A stretch of DNA of 64,000 nt from VXMF01 sp965206775 (lineage in GTDB: Bacteria > Acidobacteriota > Terriglobia > Bryobacterales > UBA6623). Location of the stretch: contig CBDBKU010000002.1 in assembly GCA_965206775.1 (NCBI GenBank), positions 992,001 to 1,056,000 of the forward strand, in the 5' to 3' direction. Positions 24,608 through 34,185 of this stretch are shown piece by piece (position 1 is the first letter of the stretch; the number at the start of each line of letters is the position of its first letter). The notes under the pieces were generated by a model that was not told where the DNA came from, did no database searches, and saw only the letters and a program-made list of their open reading frames with translations. The position numbers and the translations under genes were made by a program.

Positions 24608-27262
24608 ATGGCTCTTCCACGATTCACCGTCGTCTTGGCGGCGCTTGCCGCGTCGCTGGCTAGCGCCGCGGAACCCATTCCCGTCTTCGCGGGCAAAATC
24701 CTTGAAAGGAGCTGTGCCGCATGCCACTCGGGCGAGCAAGCGCAGGCCGCCGTGAGGCTCGACGGCAGGGCAATTGACTGGCAGTCGGGGGAATCGACGG
24801 CGAAGTGGGAGCGGGTCTACAACGCAGTCGCTAACGCTGATATGCCTCCTCGGGGCGCGGCCCAGCCGACTGATGCCGACCGGGAACGGATAGTCGAGTG
24901 GCTGGGCAAGCAGCTGACGCAGCATTCGGCCATGGGCGGCGCGGTTCCGCGTCGCCTGAACCGCGTGGAATACGAGAACACGATCCGGGAACTGTTCGGA
25001 ATGCCCGACTTCACCCTCCCGGACGCCTTCCCTGCGGACGATTCGCTGCACGGATTCGACAACGTCGGCGAAGGCCTCGTTCTCTCGCCTCCCTTGATGG
25101 CGCAATATCTGGCGCTCGCAACGGAGGTGGCCGACTGGGTGCTGCCTCCTGATCGTGGGCCCGTCGCGGCGGAGAGGAAGCTGTACGCTCTCGGCACTGA
25201 CGGCCTCGCCACCACCGGCGGCGGGCCTGTCGAGGGCGGTGCGTTCCGAATCGTGTCTTCCCGGAACATGGCCAGCGCTGCAGCCTGGCCAGATCGATTC
25301 GAGGCGCGCGAGAGCGGCGCGTACCGCATCACGATCAAGGCGGCGCCATTCGAGACCGACGAGATGTTCTACGCGCCTCGGACCGAAGCGCTCCGAGTGT
25401 CTTTGTATGCGAGGCCCAAGGTCGATCAGGTGTACGCCCCGTTAGGAGAGATTCGCAAGCTGGCGGAATTTGACCTCCCCACCCATCCGGACGAGCCGCA
25501 GACGCTCGCCGCCGAAGTCGAACTCTTCAAGGGGGAGATCTTCGGGATCCGGTGGGAAAACGGTCCCGCGTACTCGGATCCCCCGCGGCGCGAATTCTCA
25601 CCCCGGTTTCTCGCAGACCGCCTGACAAGGGACCGGCTGTTCTACGCCGCCATGTTGGAATTCGGCGGAGGTCCTCGCGGCACCACCCAAGTGCAGGCTT
25701 ACGAGGCCATGGAGGCGCTGATGGAGAGCGGCGAGCTTGACCTGGCCGATCCCAGGCTCGACAAGCTCCCCGAAGTCTGGGGCGGAGGCCTGGGCAACGG
25801 GCCGCACAACTGGATCAAGGCTTTTGTCTATGAGGAGCTGTACCGGTTCGGGCCCGCGGTCGACGTGACCGACGTGAAGGCCGAGGGGCCGCTCCGGCTC
25901 GTCGAGGACGACGCAGCCCGCGCCAGGAAGGCTCTGACCCGCAACTTCCTCGGTCCCCGTGCGGCCGGTGCGACGGACCGCGATCACGCGGAAGCGGTCC
26001 TGCGCCGCTTCCTGCCGCGCGCTTTCCGAAGGCCTGCGAGCGAGGAGCAGGTGCGCGCCTACCTCGATCTGGTGACGGGCCATCTTCAAGCAAGCCCCGA
26101 GGCCAGGCTGGAGGACGGCTTGCACTTGGCCTTGCGTCGCGCCCTTGTGTCGCCCAGCTTCCTGTATCGCGAGCTGCGTCCCGGGCGCCTTGACGCATTC
26201 GACCTCGCGAGCCGCCTCAGCTACTTCCTCACGTCCTCTCCTCCCGACGATCGCCTATTCGAACTCGCCCGCAACGGCTCGCTCTCCGACAAGAGCTTCC
26301 TCGCGGGCGAGGCCGAACGACTGCTCGCGAGCCTGCGCAGCCACGCATTCGTGACCAGTTTCACCGGCCAGTGGCTGTCCACGCGCCTTCTCCGGGGCAT
26401 CATGCCAGATCCTCGCCTGCTGAAGTTCATCGATCCGGACCGCGAGGCGATGATCGACGAGACCGAGCTGTTCTTCGCCGAAGTCTTGCGCGATAACCTG
26501 CCGCTCGAGACTTTCATCGATCCGGGATTCAGCTATCGCAGCGCCCGGCTGAACAAGATCTACGGAGGGGATCTCGAAGGCCTCGAGATGCGCCGCGTGA
26601 CATTCGAGCCGGGCGGCCGCCACGGTGGCATTCTCGGTCTCGCCGCAGTCATGATGGCCACTGCCAATGGCGTCGACACCCATCCTGTATTGCGGGGGGT
26701 CTGGCTTCTGGAGAACGTGTTCGGCGCGCCGGCAGCCGAGCCGCCGCCCGACGTGCCTGCGATCGCCCCCGACACCAGCGGCACGACGACCATGCGCGAC
26801 CAGCTGGCCGCTCACCGGGCAGATCCGAGCTGCGCTCGTTGCCACGACAGTATCGACCCGCTGGGCATGCTCCTCGAGAGCTTCGATCCGGTAGGGCGCT
26901 GGCGAGAGCGCTATCCCGTCTACACGAAGCCCCCTGACGGAGCGGAAGCCTTGAAAGAAGAGTACTATTCGACGATCGGCGAAGGTTTCGCGCTGGGCCC
27001 GCCTGTGGATGCGGCGGGCACCTTGGCGGACGGTACGCGCCTAGAGGGCGCCCCCGACCTGAAGCGATACGTGCTGGATCGCATCGACATGTTCTCTCGG
27101 TGCCTGACGGAAAAGCTGCTCGTGTATGCAAGCGGGCGTCCGCTCGGCTTCCGCGACAGGCGGGCGGTCGATGCGATCGTCGCCTCAACGCGGGCGGAGC
27201 GCAACGGATTCCGCGACTTGATCGTCGCCGTGACGCAGTCCGAGTCGTTCTCGACGCGATAG
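24608..27262 (+). CDS. DUF1587/1592/1588/1585 exported cytochrome-like protein
   Basis: 884 aa. Sec signal at 1-20, then a haem-c motif C-A-A-C-H (36-40) with MPPRG about 45 residues later as the likely axial Met region. The PSD-type domain series follows: RRLNRVEYENTIRELFG (DUF1587), the middle carbohydrate-binding-like region, LRRFLPRAFRRPASEEQ (DUF1595), YRELRPGRLDAFDLASRLSYFL then TSFTGQWLSTR (DUF1592), and C-A-R-C-H-DSIDPLGMLLESFDPVGRWR (DUF1588), ending in the DUF1585 block LTEKLLVYASGRPL. Such proteins are abundant in Planctomycetes and Acidobacteria and are thought to be periplasmic redox or polysaccharide-associated proteins; the substrate is not known. Translation likely depends on the GTGAGG near the end of the upstream DUF1552 gene. 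Confidence 0.9.
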   Translation: MALPRFTVVLAALAASLASAAEPIPVFAGKILERSCAACHSGEQAQAAVRLDGRAIDWQSGESTAKWERVYNAVANADMPPRGAAQPTDADRERIVEWLGKQLTQHSAMGGAVPRRLNRVEYENTIRELFGMPDFTLPDAFPADDSLHGFDNVGEGLVLSPPLMAQYLALATEVADWVLPPDRGPVAAERKLYALGTDGLATTGGGPVEGGAFRIVSSRNMASAAAWPDRFEARESGAYRITIKAAPFETDEMFYAPRTEALRVSLYARPKVDQVYAPLGEIRKLAEFDLPTHPDEPQTLAAEVELFKGEIFGIRWENGPAYSDPPRREFSPRFLADRLTRDRLFYAAMLEFGGGPRGTTQVQAYEAMEALMESGELDLADPRLDKLPEVWGGGLGNGPHNWIKAFVYEELYRFGPAVDVTDVKAEGPLRLVEDDAARARKALTRNFLGPRAAGATDRDHAEAVLRRFLPRAFRRPASEEQVRAYLDLVTGHLQASPEARLEDGLHLALRRALVSPSFLYRELRPGRLDAFDLASRLSYFLTSSPPDDRLFELARNGSLSDKSFLAGEAERLLASLRSHAFVTSFTGQWLSTRLLRGIMPDPRLLKFIDPDREAMIDETELFFAEVLRDNLPLETFIDPGFSYRSARLNKIYGGDLEGLEMRRVTFEPGGRHGGILGLAAVMMATANGVDTHPVLRGVWLLENVFGAPAAEPPPDVPAIAPDTSGTTTMRDQLAAHRADPSCARCHDSIDPLGMLLESFDPVGRWRERYPVYTKPPDGAEALKEEYYSTIGEGFALGPPVDAAGTLADGTRLEGAPDLKRYVLDRIDMFSRCLTEKLLVYASGRPLGFRDRRAVDAIVASTRAERNGFRDLIVAVTQSESFSTR

Positions 27263-27493
27263 GCCACCATTGCGCGGCTTGCTAGGATATGCGAATCGCT
27301 GCTTCTACCGCTTGCAGCGGTGTTCCAACGACAGAGAGTGGGAAGCGAGGGGTTCGCGATAGCCAGCTGATCGCGCCCCGTCTCGCGCGACCGACCGATG
27401 CGTCGGCGACTCAACGGCCGGGCCGGGCAATCTCTTGCTCGGCGGTCGACTGGGCCCGTTCGGTTCTCGACGGGAGACGCTTCAAGGGGGACA

Positions 27494-28663
27494 ATGACGG
27501 GCCTTCCGCATAAAGACGACCTTGCGATGACCCTTGGGGTCGAGGAAGAATTCTTCCTGATCGATCCGGAAACACGCGATCTGCTCGGTGATCCCGACAA
27601 GGGCATTTTCGACGCCTGCAAGAAGAGGCGAGGGCGCCACCAGGTCGTTCGCGAGTTCCTGCGGTCGCAGATCGAAACGAATACGTGCGTGTGCCATTCC
27701 GTGGCCGAGGTGCGCACGGCCATTTGCCAAACGCGCCGCGTCGTGGTCGAGGCCGCGGAGCAGTACGGAGCCGCAGCCCTCGCCACATCCACGCATCCCT
27801 TTGCCGCGTGGGACACCCAAGTGGTCACGCCGGGCGATCGATACCGCCAGTTCGTGGTCACTTTCCAGGAGTCTTTGCGCCGATTCCTCGTCGGCGGAAT
27901 GCACATTCACGCCGGTTTTGGCGACAGGGACTCCCGCATTCGCGTGATGACGGCTCTCCGGCGGTACCTGCCGCTGCTCCATGCCCTCTCGGCTTCTTCG
28001 CCGTTCAACGAAGGCCGTTCGACAGGGTTCAAGTCATACAGGCTGAATCTAGTGGGCAGCTTGCCGCGCACGGGCCTTCCGAATCCGCTGTCCTCTTGGG
28101 CCGAATACGATGGCTTGGTGGAAGACTACCGTCGCTTGCACTTCATCCGGAACGGGAGCGAACTGTGGTGGGACATCCGGCCCTCTACCTCCTATCCGAC
28201 CGTGGAATTGCGCATCTGCGACATATGCACCCGCGTCGATGACGCGATGTGCATCGTCGCTCTCTATGCCTCGCTCGTGCGCCACTTGCTGCGTCGGGAC
28301 CGGGACGGCACCCTGCCACCGGACCCGCCCACCGAGATCATTGCCGAGAACCGCTGGGTCGCCCAGAGGTACGGCGTGATGGCCTTCCTCGGCAATCCCG
28401 AGCTAGGCGGCCGGATGGACATCGACGACTACACGGCCCAGCTCGTCGAGGATCTCGCGGACGATGCCCGCGCCCTGGGCTGCCATGCCGACCTCCTCCG
28501 CGCCACGGAGATTGTCCGGGAGGGGACCGGAGCGGACCGCCAGGTCGACCATTTCCGGTTGCGGCGCCTGGAAGGGGACACCGAGGACCAAGCGCTGCGT
28601 GCGGTCGTCGATCTCGCGGCTGCCGAGACCAAGGACGGGATCGGTATCGCCGGTTCTGCGTAG
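27494..28663 (+). CDS. YbdK-like carboxylate-amine ligase
   Basis: 389 aa, GCS2 family. LGVEEEFFLIDPETRDL at the start gives the metal/ATP-binding Glu cluster (V-E-E-E), GGMHIHAGFGD the conserved His pair, then SELWWDIRPSTSYPTVELRICD, and NRWVAQRYG near the C-terminus. E. coli YbdK (372 aa) has weak glutamate-cysteine ligase activity in vitro; the physiological substrate is unknown. No signal peptide, so cytosolic. The start at 27494 has AAGGGGGA directly upstream; the frame extends further 5' but without coding character. Confidence 0.88.
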   Translation: MTGLPHKDDLAMTLGVEEEFFLIDPETRDLLGDPDKGIFDACKKRRGRHQVVREFLRSQIETNTCVCHSVAEVRTAICQTRRVVVEAAEQYGAAALATSTHPFAAWDTQVVTPGDRYRQFVVTFQESLRRFLVGGMHIHAGFGDRDSRIRVMTALRRYLPLLHALSASSPFNEGRSTGFKSYRLNLVGSLPRTGLPNPLSSWAEYDGLVEDYRRLHFIRNGSELWWDIRPSTSYPTVELRICDICTRVDDAMCIVALYASLVRHLLRRDRDGTLPPDPPTEIIAENRWVAQRYGVMAFLGNPELGGRMDIDDYTAQLVEDLADDARALGCHADLLRATEIVREGTGADRQVDHFRLRRLEGDTEDQALRAVVDLAAAETKDGIGIAGSA

Positions 28664-28719
28664 CGCACCTGCCGGGGCCCGGCCTGGATTGCATCTCCCC
28701 AACTACAATATCGGAGATC

Positions 28720-30198
28720 ATGCGCACACCGGCCTCGTTCCTGCTCGTTCTTCTCGCCCTGTCCTGCGCTGTCCCGGAACCAGAGGAATCGACCGCGCGG
28801 CCGCCCAACATTGTTGTTGTCCTCGCCGACGATCTTGGCTACAACGATCTCGGCGCGTTCGGTTCGAACACAATTCTCACGCCGCACCTTGACGCACTCG
28901 CGCAAGGCGGCGTGCGGCTTACTGACGGGTACGTGTCAGCGGCCGTGTGCAGCCCGTCGCGCGCCGGGCTCTACACGGGCAAGTACCAGCCTCGTTTCGG
29001 ATACGAATTCAACACCTCCGGGCGGGACACCTCGGTCGGCCTGCCGACCGAGGAGAGGACGCTGGCCGACATGCTGAAGAGCGCCGGCTACGCCACCGGA
29101 TTGATCGGGAAATGGCATCTGGGCAAGTCCGAGAAGCATCACCCGCTCAATCGCGGCTTCGACGAGTACTTCGGGCACCTGTCGGGCGGTTCCACGTACA
29201 TCGATTCGCGGACCGAAGGTGTCGAGTCGTGGCCGGCAGCGAGCGCGCCGACCACGCGCCCGGCCTCGAGCGCCATCTACGATGGCTTCGAGCAGGTGGA
29301 GGTCGAGGACTATCTGACGGACGTCTTCGCGGAGAAGGCGGTCGACTTCGTCCGGCGGCACAAGGACGAGCGGTTCTTCCTGATGCTGACTCCCAACGCG
29401 CCGCACACGCCGCTCCAGGCAACGACCGAGTACACCGACCGCTATCGCGACGTGGAACCGGCCGGTCGTCGGATCTTCGCGGCGATGGTCTCTTCGGTGG
29501 ACGACTACGTCGGCGACGTCGTCGCGGAACTCAGGGCGCACGGACTGGAGGAGAACACGCTGTTTGTGTTTTTCTCGGACAACGGCTGCGTGAAGTACCT
29601 GTCGCAGGAGGTTTGCTCGAACGATCCGCTGAGCGGCTCGAAGCGCTTCCATCTCGAGGGCGGCATCCGGGTGCCATTCATCTTCAACTGGCCGGCGGGC
29701 CTGCCCGCAGGGAACACGTTCGGGCATCCGGCGATCTCGTTGGACCTCTTTGCCACCTTTGCGGCCGCGGCCGGCTCGGACGAGACGGCCCAGGACAGCG
29801 TCAACCTACTCCCGTACCTCCGAGGAGAGAACAGCGATCCGCCCCACGAATTCCTGTTCTGGCGGGCTAACCCGAACATGGCGGTGCGCTGGGGAAACTG
29901 GAAGCTCTGGAAGGTCAACAAGACGGACAAGACAGTCGACGATTTAGTGATAGCAGGGCGCAGGCTGCCGCAGGTTGACTACGCCGGGGATTCCCCGATG
30001 GGGCAGATGACTGTGCTCTACGACCTGTCCGCGGATGTCGCCGAGCAGGAGAACCTCGCCGACAGGCACCCCGAGGTGGTCGAGCGCCTGGAGTCGGAAC
30101 TCGAGGAGTGGAACGCGCAACTTGCGGAGCCGATGTGGCCCAGCAATCGCTCCACCCTGTACGATCTCCACGGCCAGATGATCCAGCTGTTCTTCTGA
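28720..30198 (+). CDS. Exported sulfatase (type I), possible lipoprotein
   Basis: 492 aa. The N-terminus (MRTPASFLLVLLALSCAVPE) is a signal with Cys16; the residues before it (A-L-S) give a weak lipobox, so lipidation is possible. ADDLGYNDLG supplies the first metal site, then C-S-P-S-R with the formylglycine Cys at 77 and AGLYTGKYQPRFG. GKWHLGKSEKHHPLNRGFD, FFSDNGCVK and GGIRVPFIFNWP follow. It belongs to the more classical arylsulfatase subgroup than the two at 6 and 20 kb. CGGAG lies 8 nt before the ATG. It is convergent with the next gene, which is a broken sulfatase. Confidence 0.9.
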   Translation: MRTPASFLLVLLALSCAVPEPEESTARPPNIVVVLADDLGYNDLGAFGSNTILTPHLDALAQGGVRLTDGYVSAAVCSPSRAGLYTGKYQPRFGYEFNTSGRDTSVGLPTEERTLADMLKSAGYATGLIGKWHLGKSEKHHPLNRGFDEYFGHLSGGSTYIDSRTEGVESWPAASAPTTRPASSAIYDGFEQVEVEDYLTDVFAEKAVDFVRRHKDERFFLMLTPNAPHTPLQATTEYTDRYRDVEPAGRRIFAAMVSSVDDYVGDVVAELRAHGLEENTLFVFFSDNGCVKYLSQEVCSNDPLSGSKRFHLEGGIRVPFIFNWPAGLPAGNTFGHPAISLDLFATFAAAAGSDETAQDSVNLLPYLRGENSDPPHEFLFWRANPNMAVRWGNWKLWKVNKTDKTVDDLVIAGRRLPQVDYAGDSPMGQMTVLYDLSADVAEQENLADRHPEVVERLESELEEWNAQLAEPMWPSNRSTLYDLHGQMIQLFF

Positions 30199-30230
30199 GG
30201 CGGCTTCAGTCATGTTATCTCGACTGGGTC

Positions 30231-31613
30231 CTATCCGCCGGTGCTTGCCCTGTGCCGAAAGGGGTCATCGGCTGTCCTCAGATAGTCCCGGATCTCGCCG
30301 TCGAGATCCCGGATCAGCTTGGAATAGGTCGGGTCCGCGATCAGGTTGTGCTGCTGGTAGGGGTCTTCGCGGTTGTCAAACAGGAGCCAGCGTCCCTGGT
30401 CGCTCACCGCGTAGGTGTGTCGGGAGGTCCGTATTCCCCGATAGATCGGCACATTGACGCCCTTGACGTTCTGGTGCATGAGGAAGGCGTGCTCGGGCTC
30501 CCGGAAGGGCTCGCCCCTGAGGGCGGCCGAGAGGTCGCGCCTCGCAGCGTGCCGGCGCTTCCACACCGGCAAAGCCGCACAGCGTCGGGTACAGGTCAAT
30601 CGCGCCTAGCACGGCCTCCGATTCTCGTCCTGCCGGAATCGTGCCCGGGAACCGAGCCAGGAACGGCACCTTGGCGGACTCCTCGTGCGGCAGCGCTTTC
30701 CCGTGTAGTTGTGGTATCCCATCATCTCGCCGTGATCTGAGGTGTAGACGACGATCGTGCTGCCCGCCTGGCCCGTCTCGTCCCAGCTGTCCAGAATCCG
30801 GCCGATCTCGGTGTCGACCGCAGTGATGTGGGCGTCACATCCGGCGAGGTCCTCGCGTACCGGGCGGCCCCTGCGACCAGACTGGTCGGCCAGCAGCCTC
30901 TCGGTGCCATTCGGTCGCAGCTGAAGCTCGGCGTTCCGGTACTGCTTCATGAGATCCGGGGGTGCGTCGGTGAACACCGGGCGAGGCGGGTTTACCGAGA
31001 GGACCAGCATCCACGGAACGCCGCTATCGCTCTCGATGGATTCGAGGGCTTGATCGGTCATCAGCGTGGCGTTGTATCCCCTTGGCTCGATCCGCTCGCC
31101 GGTTCGCGGGTCGAACGTGTACGACCCCTGCATGTGCTGGTTCGTTCGAAACCAGGCTCGCCAGAAGTCGAAGCCGTGCCGCGCTTCTCCAGCGGGCCTG
31201 AGATCGTCTGGCATCCTCGCGTCAAGGTGCCACTTGCCGATGCAGCCTGTGCGATAGCCTGCTGCCTTGAACGTCTCGCCGAGCGAAGTTTCCGTTTCCT
31301 TCAGGGGGAAGCTGTTGTCGATGATGCCAGTCTGGTAGGGCCAGCGTCCGCTCAGCAGGATCCCTCGGTACGGGGAGCAGACCGGATAGTTCGAAATGCA
31401 GTTCCGGAAGGAGATCCCTTCGGACGCAAGCCCGGTGAGTTTCGGGGCCTCGGCGTCGTTGAACGGCTCGCCCGGCAGCGAGCATGTCCGGTGCTGGTCG
31501 CTGAATACGCAGAGCACGTTGGGCTTGCGCCGAGCTTGGGAGCAGGCAAAAGGCACGGTGGCAGCGCCTGCGAGCGTACCGACGAACGCCCGGCGACCGA
31601 TCGATCCCGACAT
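30231..31613 (-). pseudogene. Sulfatase with two frameshifts
   Basis: The complete architecture is recognisable across three frames. It starts at ATG 31613 with a Tat-like IGRRAFVGTLAGAA, then FSDQHR, the formylglycine motif C-S-P-Y-R (Cys79), GKWHLDARMPDD, and TSDHGEMMGYHNYTGK. One base appears missing near 30700: the next frame resumes ALPHEESAKVPFLARFPG. A second shift occurs near 30560, and the third frame gives ALRGEPFREPEHAFLMHQNV to the end. Joined length would be about 460 aa. Either a recent pseudogene or two sequencing errors; both breaks are simple single-base events and the rest is well preserved. Confidence 0.85.
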
Positions 31614-31805
31614 GGCAATCTCCGGCTCGGGGCACGCCGCGCCCGGGCGTCCGAGGCGCGACGAGTATAGTTGTGCCTCTAGCCGCGCGTCATTCCATTC
31701 GAGTTGCAAGTCGCGGCCGCGTCCGGCTGTTGGCTATCCTTAGGTCGCTAGGAGAGGGCTTCCCTCAGGTCTTTCTTGAGACTTGGCGGATTGCGGAGCT
31801 TGCCA

Positions 31806-32912
31806 ATGCCACTGACCGATCACTGCTCGCCACCGATAGCCGGAGGGCGCGTCTCGAAGGGGTTGAAGCGCCCGGTCGCGACATCTGTCGCCCTGCTAAT
31901 ACTTGGGGCAGGCATGAGTTTGGCTAGGGATCCAGTCGTCAGAGTCGAGCGCTTGCTGGACAGGCCGATCATCACACCCGGGACTCATCCCAGCATCGGT
32001 CCGAACATCCAAGGCCCGTCATTGATTCGCGTCCCGGAATGGGTCAGGGATCCGCTGGGCAAGTACTACCTCTACTTCGCCGACCACAAAGGCAGCTACA
32101 TCAGGCTGGCTTACGCCGACGACCTGCTCGGCCCGTGGAAGGCCCATCCGGCCGGGAGCCTTCAGATCGAGAAATCGCACTTCCCCAGCGAGCCCCCTCC
32201 GGTAGATCCGGAAGAACTGGAGCGGGCCAAGGCGCGGCGGTCAGCGGTGTATGGCGGGAACAGGCTGCCGCATTCGATCGTCAAGGAATTCACCGCGCCG
32301 CACATCGCCTCGCCCGACGTTCATGTCGACGACGAGAACCGTCGCATCGTCATGTACTTTCACGGCCTCGAGGGATTCGGCCGCCAGTCGAGCCGCGTCG
32401 CGCTCTCGACCGACGGTATCGACTTCACGGCGCGTCCGGAAATTCTCGGCAGGACCTATCTGAGAGCCTTCCGGTACGGCGGGAAGACATTCGGGATTGC
32501 GATGCCCGGCCAGGTGTACCGGTCTGACGACGGTCTCTCGAACTTCCAGGAGGGCCCGCTGCTGTTCAATCCCAGCATGCGGCACTGCGCGTTGCTGAAG
32601 CGGGGGGACCGCCTGCATGTGTTCTGGACACAGGTCGGTCACGCGCCCGAGCGGATCCTGCTGAGCGTGATCGACCTTTCAGGACCCTGGACCGAGTGGA
32701 AGGAAACGGAGCCGGTCGAGGTCTTGCGTCCTGAACGCGACTGGGAAGGCGCCGGCGAGCCGAACGAGCCATCGATTCGAAGCGTGGCGTACGGGTCGGT
32801 GAATCAGCTTCGGGATCCCGCCATCTTCGAACAGGACGGGCGGGTCTACCTGCTGTACGCAGTCGCGGGCGAGAGCGGCATCGCGATCGCCCAGGTGCAC
32901 ATCGAGAACTGA
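31806..32912 (+). CDS. Exported five-bladed propeller, GH43-like
   Basis: About 368 aa. A hydrophobic run RPVATSVALLILGAGMSLA precedes the mature part and looks like a signal, although the upstream ~20 residues from ATG 31806 are atypical, so the true start may be an internal TTG near 31860. The mature part has the glycosidase-propeller pattern: HPSIGPNIQGPSLIRVPEWV, GKYYLYFADHKG, IRLAYADDLLGPW, ASPDVHVD, MYFHG and LRDPAIFEQDGRVYLLYAV. This resembles GH43/GH32-type families, with Asp/Glu candidates in these blades, but I cannot align the catalytic triad with certainty. Divergent from the sulfatase pseudogene. Confidence 0.6.
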   Translation: MPLTDHCSPPIAGGRVSKGLKRPVATSVALLILGAGMSLARDPVVRVERLLDRPIITPGTHPSIGPNIQGPSLIRVPEWVRDPLGKYYLYFADHKGSYIRLAYADDLLGPWKAHPAGSLQIEKSHFPSEPPPVDPEELERAKARRSAVYGGNRLPHSIVKEFTAPHIASPDVHVDDENRRIVMYFHGLEGFGRQSSRVALSTDGIDFTARPEILGRTYLRAFRYGGKTFGIAMPGQVYRSDDGLSNFQEGPLLFNPSMRHCALLKRGDRLHVFWTQVGHAPERILLSVIDLSGPWTEWKETEPVEVLRPERDWEGAGEPNEPSIRSVAYGSVNQLRDPAIFEQDGRVYLLYAVAGESGIAIAQVHIEN

Positions 32913-32943
32913 CCTGAACCGCCTAGAGGCCGCTTCGCGGGGA

Positions 32944-34185
32944 TCAGCGAATCAGCGTCTGCCCCGGGAAGGCCGAAGCTTCGTAGAAGTCTTCGTCGAC
33001 CTCCACGCCTAGCCCCGGCTCGTTGGAGACGGTGTAGTATCCATCCTTGAACTCGTATCCCCGGACGATCAGAGCGGGACACGCCGAGCGGTCGTCCTCG
33101 GCGGCAATGATGTTGTTCTGCGTCTTCGCAAGGTGCAGGCTCGTTAGCAAGCCGACCTGCGAACCCCAGTTGTGAGGTACCGCGGCGGCGCCGTGCGGCT
33201 CGCCCATTGTCGACATGTCGCGGCAGTCGAGGACCCCGCCAGTCCGAATATCAAGCTGCATCACGTCGAACAGCCGCTCGGGTTCGATGTACTGCCGGAA
33301 CTCGGCAGCGCTCCGCATGCTTTCGCCGTCCGCGATCGGAGTCTCAATTCCGGCTTGCTGCATCCGTCCGCGCAGCCGCCGGTAGAGATCCTTGTCCTCC
33401 GGGAAGACCTCTTCGAGCCAGTCCAGCCTCTGCTCCTTGGTCTCGGACAGCACATTCCAGGCTCCTGCGAAATCGTCCTGGTAGCCGTTGTTAGCGTCGA
33501 CGAGGAGCTTCGGCTCCATCCCGATGGCGCTTCGCACGGCCCGAATGACCTCGATGTCGCGTTGCAAGCCGGCGTCTCGCTGCATCCACTTGCTCCCGCG
33601 CCCGATCTTGAGCTTGATCCCCAGGTAGCCGCTCCTTATCGCCTCCGTCGCTTCGTCGACCACCGCCTGAACGCCTCGCTCATGGAACCAGAGATCGCTG
33701 AAGTACAAGGTCCCGTCGTAAACTTCGATGCGGTCACGGACGGATTCGCCGAATAGCTGCCAGCACGGGACTCCGCGCAGCTTGCCGATGAGGTCGCAAA
33801 GCGGGCCGTCCAGATGCTTGTACTTGACGAGCAGGTCCTCGAACTCGGGCGACCGGCCCGAGATGTGTCCGTCACGGAACTCGTACACGGACTCCGGGTC
33901 CGCGCCAACTAGAGTCCGCACGTCCGCTAGGAACTCCGCGTCCGGCCTCGTGTAGCCCATCACGCCGACCCCTTCAACGCCGGCGTCCGTGGAAATGCGA
34001 ACGAGGGTGTTGGTGTAGCTGGTGCCCTTCGGTTCGTTGTCGTACGAGTTCATTGCGACGAACTTGTGGAAGTTGCCCTGAATGGTCGAAAGCGCGATAC
34101 CGGTAATCTTGGCGCGAGCTGCGGCGCACGCAGCACCGAGGGCGACGGTCGTCGCAGCCAGGAACGTTCGCCGAGTGCTAGTCAC
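32944..34185 (-). CDS. Tat-exported enolase-superfamily enzyme
   Basis: 413 aa, mandelate racemase/muconate lactonizing type. It starts at a GTG with GGAGG 8 nt upstream; the N-terminus STRRTFLAATTVALGAA is a Tat-type signal. The catalytic set is visible: K-L-K (191-193) as the acid/base Lys pair, D230 in LLVDANNGY, E258/E259 in WLEEVFPED and E288 in IADGES as metal ligands, and H338 in AVPHNW with D312 as the dyad partner. Lys plus His matches the mandelate-racemase subgroup, which includes sugar-acid dehydratases. The enzyme abstracts a proton alpha to a carboxylate. The substrate is unknown. Export is unusual for this superfamily. Convergent with the GH43-like gene, consistent with extracytoplasmic sugar chemistry. 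Confidence 0.87.
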   Translation of the reverse strand: MTSTRRTFLAATTVALGAACAAARAKITGIALSTIQGNFHKFVAMNSYDNEPKGTSYTNTLVRISTDAGVEGVGVMGYTRPDAEFLADVRTLVGADPESVYEFRDGHISGRSPEFEDLLVKYKHLDGPLCDLIGKLRGVPCWQLFGESVRDRIEVYDGTLYFSDLWFHERGVQAVVDEATEAIRSGYLGIKLKIGRGSKWMQRDAGLQRDIEVIRAVRSAIGMEPKLLVDANNGYQDDFAGAWNVLSETKEQRLDWLEEVFPEDKDLYRRLRGRMQQAGIETPIADGESMRSAAEFRQYIEPERLFDVMQLDIRTGGVLDCRDMSTMGEPHGAAAVPHNWGSQVGLLTSLHLAKTQNNIIAAEDDRSACPALIVRGYEFKDGYYTVSNEPGLGVEVDEDFYEASAFPGQTLIR

